Assembly (NCBI RefSeq): GCF_015291745.1
Contig: NZ_CP030059.1
Span: 7,281,501-7,345,500 of the forward strand
Origin: Bradyrhizobium sp. CCBAU 53351
GTDB taxonomy: Bacteria; Pseudomonadota; Alphaproteobacteria; Rhizobiales; Xanthobacteraceae
Direction: 5' to 3'
DNA: 64,000 nucleotides
Shown: positions 43,282 through 54,225 of the stretch, piece by piece
Position numbering within the stretch: position 1 is the stretch's first letter
Layout: each line of letters opens with the position of its first letter
Made by a program: the position numbers and the translations under genes
The notes under the pieces: generated by a model
Databases searched by the model: none
What the model saw: the letters and a program-made list of their open reading frames with translations, nothing else
What the model was told of the DNA's origin: nothing

Positions 43282-45027
43282 ATGACTTCTATGAACGACA
43301 ACAGATATTCCGGCGCGAGCGAAGCCGAGCTCGGGTTTCTCAAGGAAATCGTTAGAATGCTGCCGGCCGGCCTGACCGTGCAGGACGCCCATGGCGAGCT
43401 TTTGCTGGTTAACGACGCCGCGGCCGCGCAGCTCGGCATGGACGGCAGCCGTCCCTCACCGGATCTCGCGCCGCGCCGCGAGGCCTGTCGCCGGGCCCTG
43501 AGCGCCGGCCAGGCCGTCGTCACAGAGGAAGCGCTTCACGGCGGCGCCACGCGCCAGGTGCTGCTCACGACCCATCGTCCCGTTCGCCTCGCCGGACGCG
43601 AGCTCCTGATCTCGGCATCCTCCGACATCACCGAGCAAAAGAATTTCGAGGACCAGCTGTTCCGCTCGGCCTATTTCGACGAGCTGACCGGATTGCCCTC
43701 GCGGCGCGTGATCGAACATCGTGCCAACAATTTGCTTGCGGAGAACAGCGGCGGCGAGCGTTTCGCACTGGCCTTCCTCGACGTCGACAATTTCAAGCAC
43801 ATCAACGACTATTACGGCCACGCCGTCGGCGATGCGCTGCTGGTCGAGCTGTCGAAGCGGCTCGGACGCGACTTGCGCGATTCCGACATGCTGTCGCGCA
43901 TTTCCGGCGACGAATTCCTGCTGCTGCTGTCGCCGATCCAGAGCCTGGAAGAGGTCGCCGAATTCATGCAGTCGACGCTCGAGCGGCTGACGGCACCGTT
44001 CTTCATCGAAAATTCGGAAGTCTTCGTCTCGACCTCGGTCGGCGTCAGCATGTATCCCGATCACGGCAGCAGCTTCGAGACGCTGCGACAGAACGCCGAC
44101 ATCGCGATGTACCGCGTCAAGAACGACGGCAAGGGATCGGCGGCCTTCTTCGACTCCAGCATGGAGCGAGAGGCATTGGCGCGGACGAAGATCGAGCAAT
44201 CGCTGCGGCTCGCCATCCTGGAGAAGCGCTTCTGCTGCGCCTTCCAGTCCAAGGTCGACATCCGCACCCAGGCCGTGAAGGGCATCGAAGCCTTGGTGCG
44301 CCTGCGCGACGACGAAGGCGTGATCCAGGCACCCGGCTCGTTCATCAATCTCGCCGGCGAGCTCGGCTTGATCGACGAGCTCACTCACCTCGTGCTCGCC
44401 GAAATCGTCAGATCGATCGATCCGATCAACGACACGTTCGGCGCCGACGCGACCATCAGCATCAACGTCGCCGCCAAGCAGGCGGGCAACCCCGAATTCA
44501 TGCGCAGCTTCGCGCGCGCGCTGGAGGAGACCGGTTTCCCCCAGCGCTTCATGATCGAGGTGACGGAAGACGCCTTCGTCGCCAAGAGCCACTTCCAGGC
44601 CGAGATCCTGCCGATGTTCCGCAAGCTCGGCGTCGGCATCTCGATCGACGATTTCGGCACCGGTTACTCCTCGCTCTCGGCGCTGGCCGACATCACCGCG
44701 GACGAGATCAAGATCGACCGCTCCTTCATCACCGACATTCATAAGCGCCCGCGCAGCCAGGGCATTTTGCGCGCGATCGAATCCTTGAGCGAAGCGCTCG
44801 GCATGACCGTGATCGCCGAAGGCCTCGAATCCTACGAGGAGCTCGCCTATCTCCAGGCCGCGACCAAGATCCGCTACGCGCAGGGCTATTACTTCTCCCG
44901 TCCGATCTTCCTGGAAGAGCTGAAGCTGGCAACGCCTGCGTCCAGCGAGTCGCGCGCCAGCGTCGCGACCCGACCGATGCAGCAGAACCGCCAGGGCTAT
45001 TCGCGCGCGAGCGGGTATCGAAGGTAG
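43282..45027 (+). CDS. PAS-GGDEF-EAL c-di-GMP signalling protein
   Basis: 581 residues, soluble. An N-terminal PAS-like domain (about 15-125) precedes a GGDEF domain whose signature is SGDEF (208-212) with an RDSD inhibition site five residues before it (199-202), and an EAL domain with EAL at 336-338, SINVAAKQ, DDFGTGYSSL and EIKIDRSFI. The EAL residues look complete, so phosphodiesterase activity is expected; the first glycine of GGDEF is replaced by serine, so cyclase activity is uncertain and the domain may be regulatory. The ATG at 43282 is used, with another at 43291. Neighbours are the HWE kinase and the sigma-54 activator. Confidence 0.93.
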   Translation: MTSMNDNRYSGASEAELGFLKEIVRMLPAGLTVQDAHGELLLVNDAAAAQLGMDGSRPSPDLAPRREACRRALSAGQAVVTEEALHGGATRQVLLTTHRPVRLAGRELLISASSDITEQKNFEDQLFRSAYFDELTGLPSRRVIEHRANNLLAENSGGERFALAFLDVDNFKHINDYYGHAVGDALLVELSKRLGRDLRDSDMLSRISGDEFLLLLSPIQSLEEVAEFMQSTLERLTAPFFIENSEVFVSTSVGVSMYPDHGSSFETLRQNADIAMYRVKNDGKGSAAFFDSSMEREALARTKIEQSLRLAILEKRFCCAFQSKVDIRTQAVKGIEALVRLRDDEGVIQAPGSFINLAGELGLIDELTHLVLAEIVRSIDPINDTFGADATISINVAAKQAGNPEFMRSFARALEETGFPQRFMIEVTEDAFVAKSHFQAEILPMFRKLGVGISIDDFGTGYSSLSALADITADEIKIDRSFITDIHKRPRSQGILRAIESLSEALGMTVIAEGLESYEELAYLQAATKIRYAQGYYFSRPIFLEELKLATPASSESRASVATRPMQQNRQGYSRASGYRR

Positions 45028-45060
45028 GGCGAGAGCGGCGCTGCAATCTCGATGGACTGG

Positions 45061-45083
45061 ATGCCCCGGTCAAGCCGGGGCAT
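45061..45083. repeat. Palindromic hairpin
   Basis: A 23-bp hairpin around GCCCCGGTCAAGCCGGGGC, flanked by ATG/CAT, after the PAS-GGDEF-EAL stop. Closely similar to the second hairpin at 17634-17656. Confidence 0.6.
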
Positions 45084-45180
45084 GACAGCGGGGAATGGAG
45101 CGGCGCCTCAATGCCCATTTCCCGCTTTGAAATCGCTGCCCTTTTGCTAATACACGAGCGGACTTCCCGTGGGATATGTC

Positions 45181-46620
<1,440 letters not shown>

Positions 46621-46624
46621 GTTT

Positions 46625-46651
46625 CGAGACACGGGATTGTCCGGAGTCTCG
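46625..46651. promoter_or_regulatory. Distal dyad, candidate activator site
   Basis: CGAGAC, 15 bases, GTCTCG, beginning five bases after the activator stop and about 115-140 bp before the predicted transcription start: a usual distance for a sigma-54 enhancer. Confidence 0.4.
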
Positions 46652-46684
46652 GATTCCTGACACGGCGTCGCGCCCCTCTCGCTG

Positions 46685-46698
46685 TCCGCAAATGCGGA
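46685..46698. promoter_or_regulatory. Proximal dyad, candidate activator site
   Basis: TCCGCAAATGCGGA, with a third half-site TCCGCAT at 46733-46739 just before the -24 element. The repeated half-site makes this the best candidate for the binding sequence of the adjacent activator. Confidence 0.5.
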
Positions 46699-46740
46699 AA
46701 TTGCCGTGTTTTCAGCCAAATTGCGCAAACCATCCGCATC

Positions 46741-46756
46741 TGGCGCGGACCTTGCT
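46741..46756 (+). promoter_or_regulatory. Sigma-54 (-24/-12) promoter
   Basis: TGGCGCGGACCTTGCT matches TGGCACG-N4-TTGC(T/A) at all invariant positions (GG and GC with correct spacing), differing only at one base of the -24 box. Transcription would begin near 46767, about 50 bp before the MHS-permease ATG. Confidence 0.85.
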
Positions 46757-46816
46757 CTTCGCTTTGCACAATGACGCATGCTGCACATGCGCATTCGCAA
46801 ACAGGGAGGACGCAAG

Positions 46817-48127
46817 ATGAGTGAAGCGATCTCGGTCCATCAGCTTCAGGCGAGACAGCCCTCGCACGTCACGGTCGCCACCGCGAGCCTGATCGGCACC
46901 GCCATCGAGTGGTACGATTTCTTCCTCTACGGCACTGCCGCGGCGCTGATCTTCAACAAGCTGTTCTTTCCGACCTTCGACCCCATGATGGGAACGTTGC
47001 TGGCGTTCGCCACCTACGCGCTCGGCTTCATCGCGCGCCCGCTCGGCGGCATCGTTTTCGGCCATTACGGCGACAAGATCGGCCGCAAGACCATGCTGTA
47101 CCTGACGCTGCTGATCATGGGCGTGGCGACCGCGGCCATCGGCTTCCTGCCGACCTACGAGACCGCCGGCATCTGGGCCGCGATCCTGCTCGTCGCCTGC
47201 CGGCTGATCCAGGGCTTTGGCCTCGGCGGCGAATGGGGCGGCGCGGTGCTGATGGCGGTCGAGCATGCGCCTGCGGACAAGAAGGGTTTTTACGGCAGCT
47301 GGCCGCAGCTGGGGGCACCGCTCGGCCTCGTCCTCGGCACGCTGGTCTTCTCCGTGGTCTCCGCCACGCTGACCGACGCGCAGCTCTATGCCTGGGGCTG
47401 GCGCATCCCGTTCCTGTTCTCGATCGCGCTGGTGCTGGTCGGGCTGTGGATCCGCTTCACCATCGCGGAATCACCGGAATTCCAGAAGGTCAAGGACACC
47501 AAGCAGGAAGTGAAGATGCCGATCCTCGAGGCCATCAGGATGTATCCCAAGAACATCCTGCTGGCGATGGGCGCGCGCTTCGCCGAGAACGGCTTCTTCT
47601 ACATCTACGCCACCTTCGTGCTCGCTTATGCCACGCAATCGCTCGGCATGAACAAGCAGGACATGCTCAACGGCGTCTTGATCGGCGCCGCCGTCGAAAC
47701 TTTCACCATCCCGGCGTTCGGCGCGCTGTCCGATCGCGTCGGGCGGCGGCCGATCTACATCTTCGGCGCGGTGTTCTCGGCGCTGATGTCGTTCCCGCTG
47801 TTCATGCTGCTTTCGACCAGGAACCCGCAATATGCCTGGATCGCGATCGTGCTCGGTCTCGCCATCGGGCACGCCGCGATGTACGGGCCGCAGGCGAGCT
47901 TCCTGTCGGAGCTGTTCGGCACCAAGGTGCGCTATAGCGGCGTCTCGCTCGGCTACAACCTCGCCTCGATCTTCGCCGGCGCGCTGTCGCCGCTGATCGC
48001 GACGGGGTTGATGACGGCCTATGCGCCGGCAACCTGGCCGATCTCGCTCTACATGATCGCGCTCGCGCTCATCACCGTGGTGTCGGTCTATTTCGCCACC
48101 GAAACACGCAAGATAGTTCAGGGCTGA
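46817..48127 (+). CDS. MHS family MFS transporter (carboxylate:H+ symporter type)
   Basis: 436 residues, 12 membrane segments. Features of the metabolite:H+ symporter group are visible: ASLIGTAIEWYDFFLYGTAAAL in helix 1, RPLGGIVFGHYGDKIGRK as the 2-3 loop, and GFGLGGEWGGAVLMAVEHAP in helix 5. Members import alpha-ketoglutarate, citrate, shikimate, proline/betaine or aromatic acids. The ATG at 46817 follows GGGAGGAC; an in-frame ATG at 46778 lacks one. It is driven by the sigma-54 promoter and followed after 108 bp by the CoA-transferase, suggesting uptake of an organic acid that is then activated. Confidence 0.93.
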   Translation: MSEAISVHQLQARQPSHVTVATASLIGTAIEWYDFFLYGTAAALIFNKLFFPTFDPMMGTLLAFATYALGFIARPLGGIVFGHYGDKIGRKTMLYLTLLIMGVATAAIGFLPTYETAGIWAAILLVACRLIQGFGLGGEWGGAVLMAVEHAPADKKGFYGSWPQLGAPLGLVLGTLVFSVVSATLTDAQLYAWGWRIPFLFSIALVLVGLWIRFTIAESPEFQKVKDTKQEVKMPILEAIRMYPKNILLAMGARFAENGFFYIYATFVLAYATQSLGMNKQDMLNGVLIGAAVETFTIPAFGALSDRVGRRPIYIFGAVFSALMSFPLFMLLSTRNPQYAWIAIVLGLAIGHAAMYGPQASFLSELFGTKVRYSGVSLGYNLASIFAGALSPLIATGLMTAYAPATWPISLYMIALALITVVSVYFATETRKIVQG

Positions 48128-48235
48128 ACGGCCTGATCGTGTCGTCCGTCGAGAGGAGCACGCTGTTCCAGCGCTGCTCCTCGCGATAGGATCAAGCAAC
48201 AACGGCATACGGTCGAAAGGATCGGGAGGACCACC

Positions 48236-50263
48236 GTGAGCCATCATCCAGCTCTGCCCTACCTACGCAATTCCGAGAAAGGCAAGGTCGTCACGGCCGC
48301 CGAAGCGGTCATGCTGATCCGCGATGGCGACACGGTGGCGACCGGCGGCTTCGTCGGCATCGGCTTTGCCGAGGAGATCGCGATCGCGCTGGAGGAGCTC
48401 TATCTCTCGCACGAGGGCGACGCGCCCTATACGCAGGGCAAGCCGCGCAATCTGACGCTGGTCTATGCGGCCGGCCAGGGCGACGGCAAGGATCGCGGCC
48501 TCAATCATTTCGCGCATGAAGGCCTGGTCCGCCGCGTGATCGGCGGACATTGGGGGCTTGCGCCGAAATTGCAGCAGCTCGCGATCTCAGGCCAGATCGA
48601 GGCCTACAATTTGCCGCAGGGCGTCATCACGCATCTGTTCCGGGACATCGCCGCGCACCGGCCCGGCCATGTCACCCGCGTCGGCATGGGCACGTTCGTC
48701 GACCCCCGGCAGGGCGGCGGCAAGCTCAATGCACGCACCACCGAGGATCTGGTCGAGCTGATCACGATCGGCGGCGAGGAGTGCCTGCTCTACAAGACCT
48801 TTCCGATCAACGTCGGCATCATCCGGGCCACCACCGGCGACCCCGACGGCAACCTCACGATGGAGAAGGAGGCGCTGACGCTGGAAGCGCTCGCCATCGC
48901 CATGGCGGCGCATAATTCCGGCGGCATCGTCATTGCCCAGGTCGAACGCGTCGCCGAGGCCGGCAGCCTCAATCCGCGCCAGGTCAAGATTCCCGGCATC
49001 CTCGTCGACTGCGTCGTGGTGGCGAAGCCCGAGAATCACTGGCAGACCTTCGGCACCCAATACAATCCGGCTTTCTCGAGCGAGATCCGGGTCCGCGCCG
49101 CCTCGCTGCCGGTGATGCCGGTCAGCGAGCGCAAGATCATCGCGCGGCGTGCCGCCCTCGAACTCAAGGCCAACAGCGTCGTCAATCTCGGCATCGGCAT
49201 GCCCGAGGGGATCGCCTCAATTGCCAATGAGGAGCGGATCATCGATCTCATCACGCTGACGGCGGAGCCCGGCGTGATCGGCGGCATCCCCGCGAGCGGC
49301 ATCGATTTCGGCGCGGCGATCAACACGCAGGCGGTGATCGACCAGCCCTATCAGTTCGACTTCTATGACGGCGGCGGGCTCGATGCCGCCTTCCTCGGAC
49401 TCGCCCAGGTCGATCGCGCCGGCAACCTCAATGTCAGCAAGTTCGGGCCGAAGCTCGCGGGCGCCGGCGGCTTCATCAACATCAGCCAGAACGCCAAGGA
49501 GGTCATCTTCGTCGGCACCTTCGGCGCGGGTAAGCAAAGTATCTCGGTGAACGACGGCAAGCTCGTCATTCTCGACGAAGCCAAGTCGCGCAAATTCGTG
49601 GATCACGTCGAGCATGTCACCTTCAGCGGCCCGTTCGCGGCCGCGCGCAAGCAACGCACCCTGTATGTCACCGAGCGCTGCGTGTTCGAGCTCAGGCCCG
49701 ACGGGCTGGAGCTGACGGAAATCGCGCCCGGCATCGACATCGAGCGCGACATTCTACGCCTGATGGATTTCAAGCCGTTGATCCCGCGCGATCCAGGGCT
49801 GATGGACGCACGCATCTTCCGCGAAGGCCTGATGGATCTGCGCGAGCGCCTGCTCACCATTCCGCTCGACCAGCGCTTCACGCTGGACGAGCAGCAGAAC
49901 CTGTTCTTCGTCAATCTGGAACGCTACCCGCTGCGCAGCAGGGCCGAGATCGACACCATCGCTTCCATCGTCGAGGCCAAGCTCGCACCGCTGGGGCGGC
50001 GGGTCTACGCCATCGTCAATTATGACAATTTTTCCATCCTGCCGGAGTTGATGGACGATTATTCAGCCATGGTGCGCAGCCTCGTCGACCGCTTCTATTC
50101 CGGCGTGTCGCGCTACACCACGTCGGGCTTCCTGCGCATCAAGCTCGGCGAAGCCCTGGAGAAGCGCGGCGTCGCGCCGCATATTTTCGAAAGCGCCGAC
50201 GAAGCGCAGTCGGATCGGCGTCAGGCCGAGGGAGCCGGCAATACGCGGCCGGCCCAAAAATGA
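48236..50263 (+). CDS. Fused acetate/3-oxoacid CoA-transferase
   Basis: 675 residues. Two class I CoA-transferase lobes are joined in one chain: the alpha lobe at about 15-260 ([18 protein letters not shown]) and the beta lobe from about 300 ([15 protein letters not shown]). The catalytic glutamate is E344 in [10 protein letters not shown], which forms the glutamyl-CoA intermediate. A C-terminal extension of about 170 residues ([19 protein letters not shown] onward) is not part of the minimal enzyme. It moves CoA from acetyl- or acyl-CoA to a carboxylate. The GTG start follows GGGAGGACC. Position after the carboxylate permease and before an ABC importer points to activation of the imported acid. 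Confidence 0.9.
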   Translation: MSHHPALPYLRNSEKGKVVTAAEAVMLIRDGDTVATGGFVGIGFAEEIAIALEELYLSHEGDAPYTQGKPRNLTLVYAAGQGDGKDRGLNHFAHEGLVRRVIGGHWGLAPKLQQLAISGQIEAYNLPQGVITHLFRDIAAHRPGHVTRVGMGTFVDPRQGGGKLNARTTEDLVELITIGGEECLLYKTFPINVGIIRATTGDPDGNLTMEKEALTLEALAIAMAAHNSGGIVIAQVERVAEAGSLNPRQVKIPGILVDCVVVAKPENHWQTFGTQYNPAFSSEIRVRAASLPVMPVSERKIIARRAALELKANSVVNLGIGMPEGIASIANEERIIDLITLTAEPGVIGGIPASGIDFGAAINTQAVIDQPYQFDFYDGGGLDAAFLGLAQVDRAGNLNVSKFGPKLAGAGGFINISQNAKEVIFVGTFGAGKQSISVNDGKLVILDEAKSRKFVDHVEHVTFSGPFAAARKQRTLYVTERCVFELRPDGLELTEIAPGIDIERDILRLMDFKPLIPRDPGLMDARIFREGLMDLRERLLTIPLDQRFTLDEQQNLFFVNLERYPLRSRAEIDTIASIVEAKLAPLGRRVYAIVNYDNFSILPELMDDYSAMVRSLVDRFYSGVSRYTTSGFLRIKLGEALEKRGVAPHIFESADEAQSDRRQAEGAGNTRPAQK

Positions 50264-50369
50264 TGCATGTTCGAGTGGCCGACACGCTCGGCCGGAAGGA
50301 TCAATTGCAATGTTCGTAGTGTTGTGCAAATCGCTGCTGCCGAGAAACTTTGAATCAGGAGGGACCATC

Positions 50370-51554
50370 GTGCGTCGATCACTCATCATAACAACAACCA
50401 TTCTCGCACTCGCCACGGGGACCTCCGCGCGAGCCGACGATCTCAAGGTCGCGCTGATCTACGGCAAGACCGGTCCGCTCGAGGCCTACGCCAAGCAGAC
50501 CGAGACCGGCCTGAAGATGGGCTTTGAATACGCCACCAAGGGCACGATGACGCTCGACGGTCGCAAGATCGTCATCATCACCAAGGACGACCAGGGCAAG
50601 CCGGACCTCGCCAAGGCCGCGCTCGCCGAAGCCTATCAGGACGACAAGGCCGACATCGCGATCGGCACCACATCGTCGGCCGCGGCGCTCGCCATTCTCC
50701 CGGTCGCCGAGGAGAACAAGAAGATCCTGATCGTCGAGCCCGCCGTCGCGGATCAGATTACCGGCGAGAAATGGAATCGCTACATCTTCCGCACCGCGCG
50801 CAACTCCTCGCAGGACGCGATCTCCAACGCGGTCGCGATCGGCAAGCAGGGCGTCACCGTCGCGACGCTGGCGCAGGACTATGCTTTCGGCCGCGACGGC
50901 GTCGCCGCCTTCAAGGAGGCGCTCGGCAAGACCGGCGCGACGCTCGCTGCGGAAGAATATGCTCCGACCAACACCACCGACTTCACCGCGGTCGGCCAGC
51001 GCCTGTTCGACGCGCTGAAGGACAAGCCGGGCCGCAAGGTGATCTGGGTGATCTGGGCCGGCGCCGGCAATCCGCTGGCCAAGCTCCAGGACATGGACCC
51101 GAAGCGCTACGGCATCGAGCTCTCCACCGGCGGCAACATCCTGCCGGCGCTCGCGGCCTATAAGGGCCTGCCCGGCATGGAAGGCGCGACCTACTATTTC
51201 TACGAGATCCCGAAGAACCCGGTGAACGACTGGCTGGTGGCCGAACACCAGAAGCGCTTCAACGCGCCGCCGGACTTCTTCACCGCGGGCGGCTTCGCTG
51301 CCGCGATGTCCGTCGTCGCCGCCGTCACCAAGGCGAAGTCGACCGACAGCGAGAAGCTGATCACGGCGATGGAAGGCCTGGAGTTCGACACGCCGAAGGG
51401 CAAGATGGTGTTCCGGAAAGAAGATCATCAGGCGCTGCAGAGCATGTACGCGTTCAAGGTCAAGGTCGATCCGAACATCGCCTGGGCCGTGCTCGAGCCG
51501 GTGCGCGAGCTGAAGATCGAGGACATGGACGTCCCGGTCAAGAACAAGCGCTGA
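50370..51554 (+). CDS. Branched-chain-amino-acid-type ABC substrate-binding protein
   Basis: 394 residues. A signal peptide of about 22 residues (IITTTILALATGTSARA) precedes a type I periplasmic binding fold (KVALIYGKTGPLEAYAKQTE, VAEENKKILIVEPAVADQ). The start is GTG at 50370, decided by GGAGGGA seven bases before it. It is only distantly like the tandem pair at 14815 and 16323. It heads a full importer: ATPases, then permeases follow. The ligand could be an amino acid, but the CoA-transferase next door makes an aromatic or aliphatic acid as likely. Confidence 0.93.
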   Translation: MRRSLIITTTILALATGTSARADDLKVALIYGKTGPLEAYAKQTETGLKMGFEYATKGTMTLDGRKIVIITKDDQGKPDLAKAALAEAYQDDKADIAIGTTSSAAALAILPVAEENKKILIVEPAVADQITGEKWNRYIFRTARNSSQDAISNAVAIGKQGVTVATLAQDYAFGRDGVAAFKEALGKTGATLAAEEYAPTNTTDFTAVGQRLFDALKDKPGRKVIWVIWAGAGNPLAKLQDMDPKRYGIELSTGGNILPALAAYKGLPGMEGATYYFYEIPKNPVNDWLVAEHQKRFNAPPDFFTAGGFAAAMSVVAAVTKAKSTDSEKLITAMEGLEFDTPKGKMVFRKEDHQALQSMYAFKVKVDPNIAWAVLEPVRELKIEDMDVPVKNKR

Positions 51555-51568
51555 GTCGTCTTGCTTCA

Positions 51569-51671
51569 CCTCTCCCGCTTGCGGGAGAGGCCGGGAGAGG
51601 GTTTTCCTCTTGGGGATTTCCCCGTTGCGGAAGCACCCTCTCCCCCGCCCTCGCCCGCAAGCGGCGGAGGG
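51569..51671. repeat. Hairpin repeat within the ABC operon
   Basis: A 22-bp hairpin of CCTCTCCCGC and GCGGGAGAGG (51569-51590), then a second related segment to 51671. It separates the binding-protein gene from the membrane and ATPase genes, exactly as the repeat at 7973 does in the SsuABC-like operon. Confidence 0.7.
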
Positions 51672-51725
51672 AGCGCAGCGCGCCCGCGGTTAAAGTCTTC
51701 GTCCACATCATTCGCCCGACATCAC

Positions 51726-52499
51726 ATGCCCCTCACCCTCGAAACCCGCGACCTCACCATCCGCTTCGGCGGTCACGTTGCGGTCAACAACGTCTCCTGC
51801 ACGTTCCGTCCGGGCGAGCTCACCGCGATCGTCGGGCCGAACGGCGCCGGCAAGACCACTTATTTCAACCTGATCTCCGGCCAGCTGCGCGCGTCGCACG
51901 GCAGCATCCTGTTCGACGGCACCGACATCACCCAGCAGTCCGCGCCGCTGCGCACCCGCGCCGGCCTCGGGCGCGCCTTCCAGCTCACCAATCTCTTTCC
52001 GAACCTCAGCGTGGAAGAGAACGTGCGCCTCGCGGTGCAGGCGGCGAACGGCACCCATTACGACATGCTGCGGCCCTGGATGGTGCGCCGCGACCTGATC
52101 GCGCGCGCCGACGCCATCCTCGACCAGGTCGCGCTCGGCGGCCGCCGCGGTGTCGCCGCAACCGCGCTGTCGCATGGCGACCAGCGCAAGCTCGAGGTCG
52201 CGCTGATGATCGGGCTGGAGCCGAAGGTTTTCATGTTCGACGAGCCGACCGCCGGCATGAGCATCGACGAGGTGCCCGTCGTGCTCAACCTGATCGCGCA
52301 GCTCAAGCAGGACAAGAGCAAGATCATTCTCCTGGTCGAACACAAGATGGACGTGGTGCGCTCGCTCGCCGACCGCATCATCGTGCTGCATAACGGCCAG
52401 CTCGTCGCCGACGGCCCGCCTGCCGAGGTGATCGCCTCGCCGATCGTGCAGGAGGCCTATCTCGGCGTCGCGCCCAAAACCGCAGCGAGCGTCGCATGA
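51726..52499 (+). CDS. livG: ABC importer ATPase, LivG type
   Basis: 257 residues. Walker A GPNGAGKTT (37-45), the LivG-type signature ALSHGDQRKLEVALMIG (LSHGD rather than LSGGQ), Walker B VFMFDEPTAGM and switch histidine in LLVEHKMDVV. Couples ATP hydrolysis to the two LivHM-type permeases encoded downstream. The ATG at 51726 is used; the longer frame runs into the repeat. Its stop overlaps the next start as ATGA, indicating translational coupling. The symbol indicates family position, not proven substrate. Confidence 0.92.
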   Translation: MPLTLETRDLTIRFGGHVAVNNVSCTFRPGELTAIVGPNGAGKTTYFNLISGQLRASHGSILFDGTDITQQSAPLRTRAGLGRAFQLTNLFPNLSVEENVRLAVQAANGTHYDMLRPWMVRRDLIARADAILDQVALGGRRGVAATALSHGDQRKLEVALMIGLEPKVFMFDEPTAGMSIDEVPVVLNLIAQLKQDKSKIILLVEHKMDVVRSLADRIIVLHNGQLVADGPPAEVIASPIVQEAYLGVAPKTAASVA

Positions 52500-53218
52500 C
52501 CGATTTGCTCGAGCTTTCCGGCGTGCACACCCATATCGGCCGCTACCACATCCTCCAGGGCATCGATCTCACTGTTCCGCAAGGACAGGTCACGATGCTG
52601 CTCGGCCGTAACGGCGCCGGCAAGACCACGACGCTGCGCACCATCATGGGGCTGTGGCAGGCTACAAGCGGCGAGATCAGCCTCGGCGGAATGCGCATCG
52701 AAAGCCACGCCACGCCCGACATCGCACGGCTCGGCGTCGGCTACGTGCCGGAGAGCATGGCGGTGTTCTCGGATCTCACGGTGAAGGAGAACCTCGTGCT
52801 GGCGGCGCGCGACGGCCCGCTGGACGATGCCCAGCTCGACTGGATCTTCGGCTTCTTCCCGGCGCTGCGCCGGTTCTGGCTGTCGCGCGCGGGAAGTCTC
52901 TCGGGCGGACAAAAGCAGATGTTGTCCATCGCCCGCGCCATCATCGAGCCGCGCAAGCTGCTCTTGATCGACGAGCCGACCAAGGGCCTGGCGCCCGCGA
53001 TCGTGATGGCGCTGATCGAGTGCCTGAAGGAAATCAAACGCAAGGGCGCCACGATCCTGCTTGTCGAGCAGAATTTCTTCGCCGCCCGCGAGCTCGGCGA
53101 CAATGTGCTGGTCATGGACAACGGCACCATCGTCCACCGCGGCGCGATGGCGGCGCTCGCCGCCGACGTGCCGCTGCAGGAGCGGCTGCTCGGCCTGAGC
53201 CTGGAGACACATCAGTGA
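52496..53218 (+). CDS. livF: ABC importer ATPase, LivF type
   Basis: 240 residues. Walker A GRNGAGKTT (37-45), signature LSGGQKQMLSIARAI, Walker B LLIDEPTKGLAP and LLVEQNFFAAREL with Gln in place of the switch His, as is normal in LivF. Overlaps both neighbours by 4 nt (ATGA upstream, GTGA downstream), so the four genes from 51726 to 55304 are one translationally coupled unit. Confidence 0.93.
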   Translation: MTDLLELSGVHTHIGRYHILQGIDLTVPQGQVTMLLGRNGAGKTTTLRTIMGLWQATSGEISLGGMRIESHATPDIARLGVGYVPESMAVFSDLTVKENLVLAARDGPLDDAQLDWIFGFFPALRRFWLSRAGSLSGGQKQMLSIARAIIEPRKLLLIDEPTKGLAPAIVMALIECLKEIKRKGATILLVEQNFFAARELGDNVLVMDNGTIVHRGAMAALAADVPLQERLLGLSLETHQ

Positions 53219-54225
53219 CTGAACTCGCCGCAACCGATCCCCTGCCGAAGCCGAAGCGCGACATCGCGCCGATCCTGCTGCCCGTCGCGCTCGCGCTTCT
53301 CATGATCCCGCTGATCGGCTCGACCTCCTCCTGGCTGACGCTGACGGCGGCAAGCCTTGCGATGGGCATGATGATCTTCATCATGGCCTCCGGGCTGACG
53401 CTGGTGTTCGGCCTGATGGACGTGCTCAATTTCGGCCACGGCGCCTTCATCGCCGTCGGCGCCTATGTCGCGACCCTGGTGCTGGCGCCGTTCGCGGCCT
53501 CGATGCAGGCCGATTCGCTGTGGATGAACCTTGCGGTGCTGGCACCGGCCGCGCTGCTCTCGATGGCGGTGTCGGGCGCCCTCGGCCTCGTGGTCGAGCG
53601 CGTGCTGATCCTCCCCGTATACGGCCAGCATCTGAAGCAGATCCTGATGACGACGGGCGGCCTGATCGTCGCCGAGCAGACGATGTATGCGCTGTGGGGA
53701 CCGCAGATCATTCCGATGCCGCTGCCGGCCTCGCTGCGCGGCTCCTTCATCTTCGGCGACGTCGCGATCGCCAAATACCGCGTGCTGGCGATGCTGATCG
53801 GCCTTGCCGTCTTCATCGCGATCCAGCTCGTGCTCAATCGCAGCAAGCTCGGCCTTCTGATCCGGGCCGGCGTCGAGAACCGCGAAATGGTCGAGGCGCT
53901 CGGCTATCGCATTCGCCGGCTGTTCCTCGGCGTCTTCATGACCGGATCGGCGCTCGCCGGCCTCGGCGGCGTGATGTGGGCGCTCTATCGCGAACAGGTC
54001 CACGCCTCCATGAGCGACGACCTCACCGTGCTGATCTTCATCGTCGTCATCATCGGCGGCCTGGGATCGATCGGCGGCTGCTTCATCGGCGCGATCCTCG
54101 TGGCCATGGTCGCCAATTACGGCGGCTTCCTGGTGCCGAAACTCGCCCTCGTTTCCAACATCCTGCTGATGGTCGCCATTTTGATGTGGCGGCCGCGCGG
54201 CCTTTATGCGGTGACCAGCCGATGA
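53215..54225 (+). CDS. livH: ABC importer permease, LivH type
   Basis: 336 residues, about eight or nine membrane segments. The LivH core MDVLNFGHGAFIAVGAYVA and the coupling segment REMVEALGYRIRRLFLGVFMTGSALAGLGGVMW are present. The GTG start at 53215 lies in the GTGA overlap with livF; a hydrophilic N-terminal stretch of about 18 residues precedes the first helix. Inner-membrane half of the translocation pore with the LivM-type partner. Confidence 0.92.
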   Translation: MTELAATDPLPKPKRDIAPILLPVALALLMIPLIGSTSSWLTLTAASLAMGMMIFIMASGLTLVFGLMDVLNFGHGAFIAVGAYVATLVLAPFAASMQADSLWMNLAVLAPAALLSMAVSGALGLVVERVLILPVYGQHLKQILMTTGGLIVAEQTMYALWGPQIIPMPLPASLRGSFIFGDVAIAKYRVLAMLIGLAVFIAIQLVLNRSKLGLLIRAGVENREMVEALGYRIRRLFLGVFMTGSALAGLGGVMWALYREQVHASMSDDLTVLIFIVVIIGGLGSIGGCFIGAILVAMVANYGGFLVPKLALVSNILLMVAILMWRPRGLYAVTSR

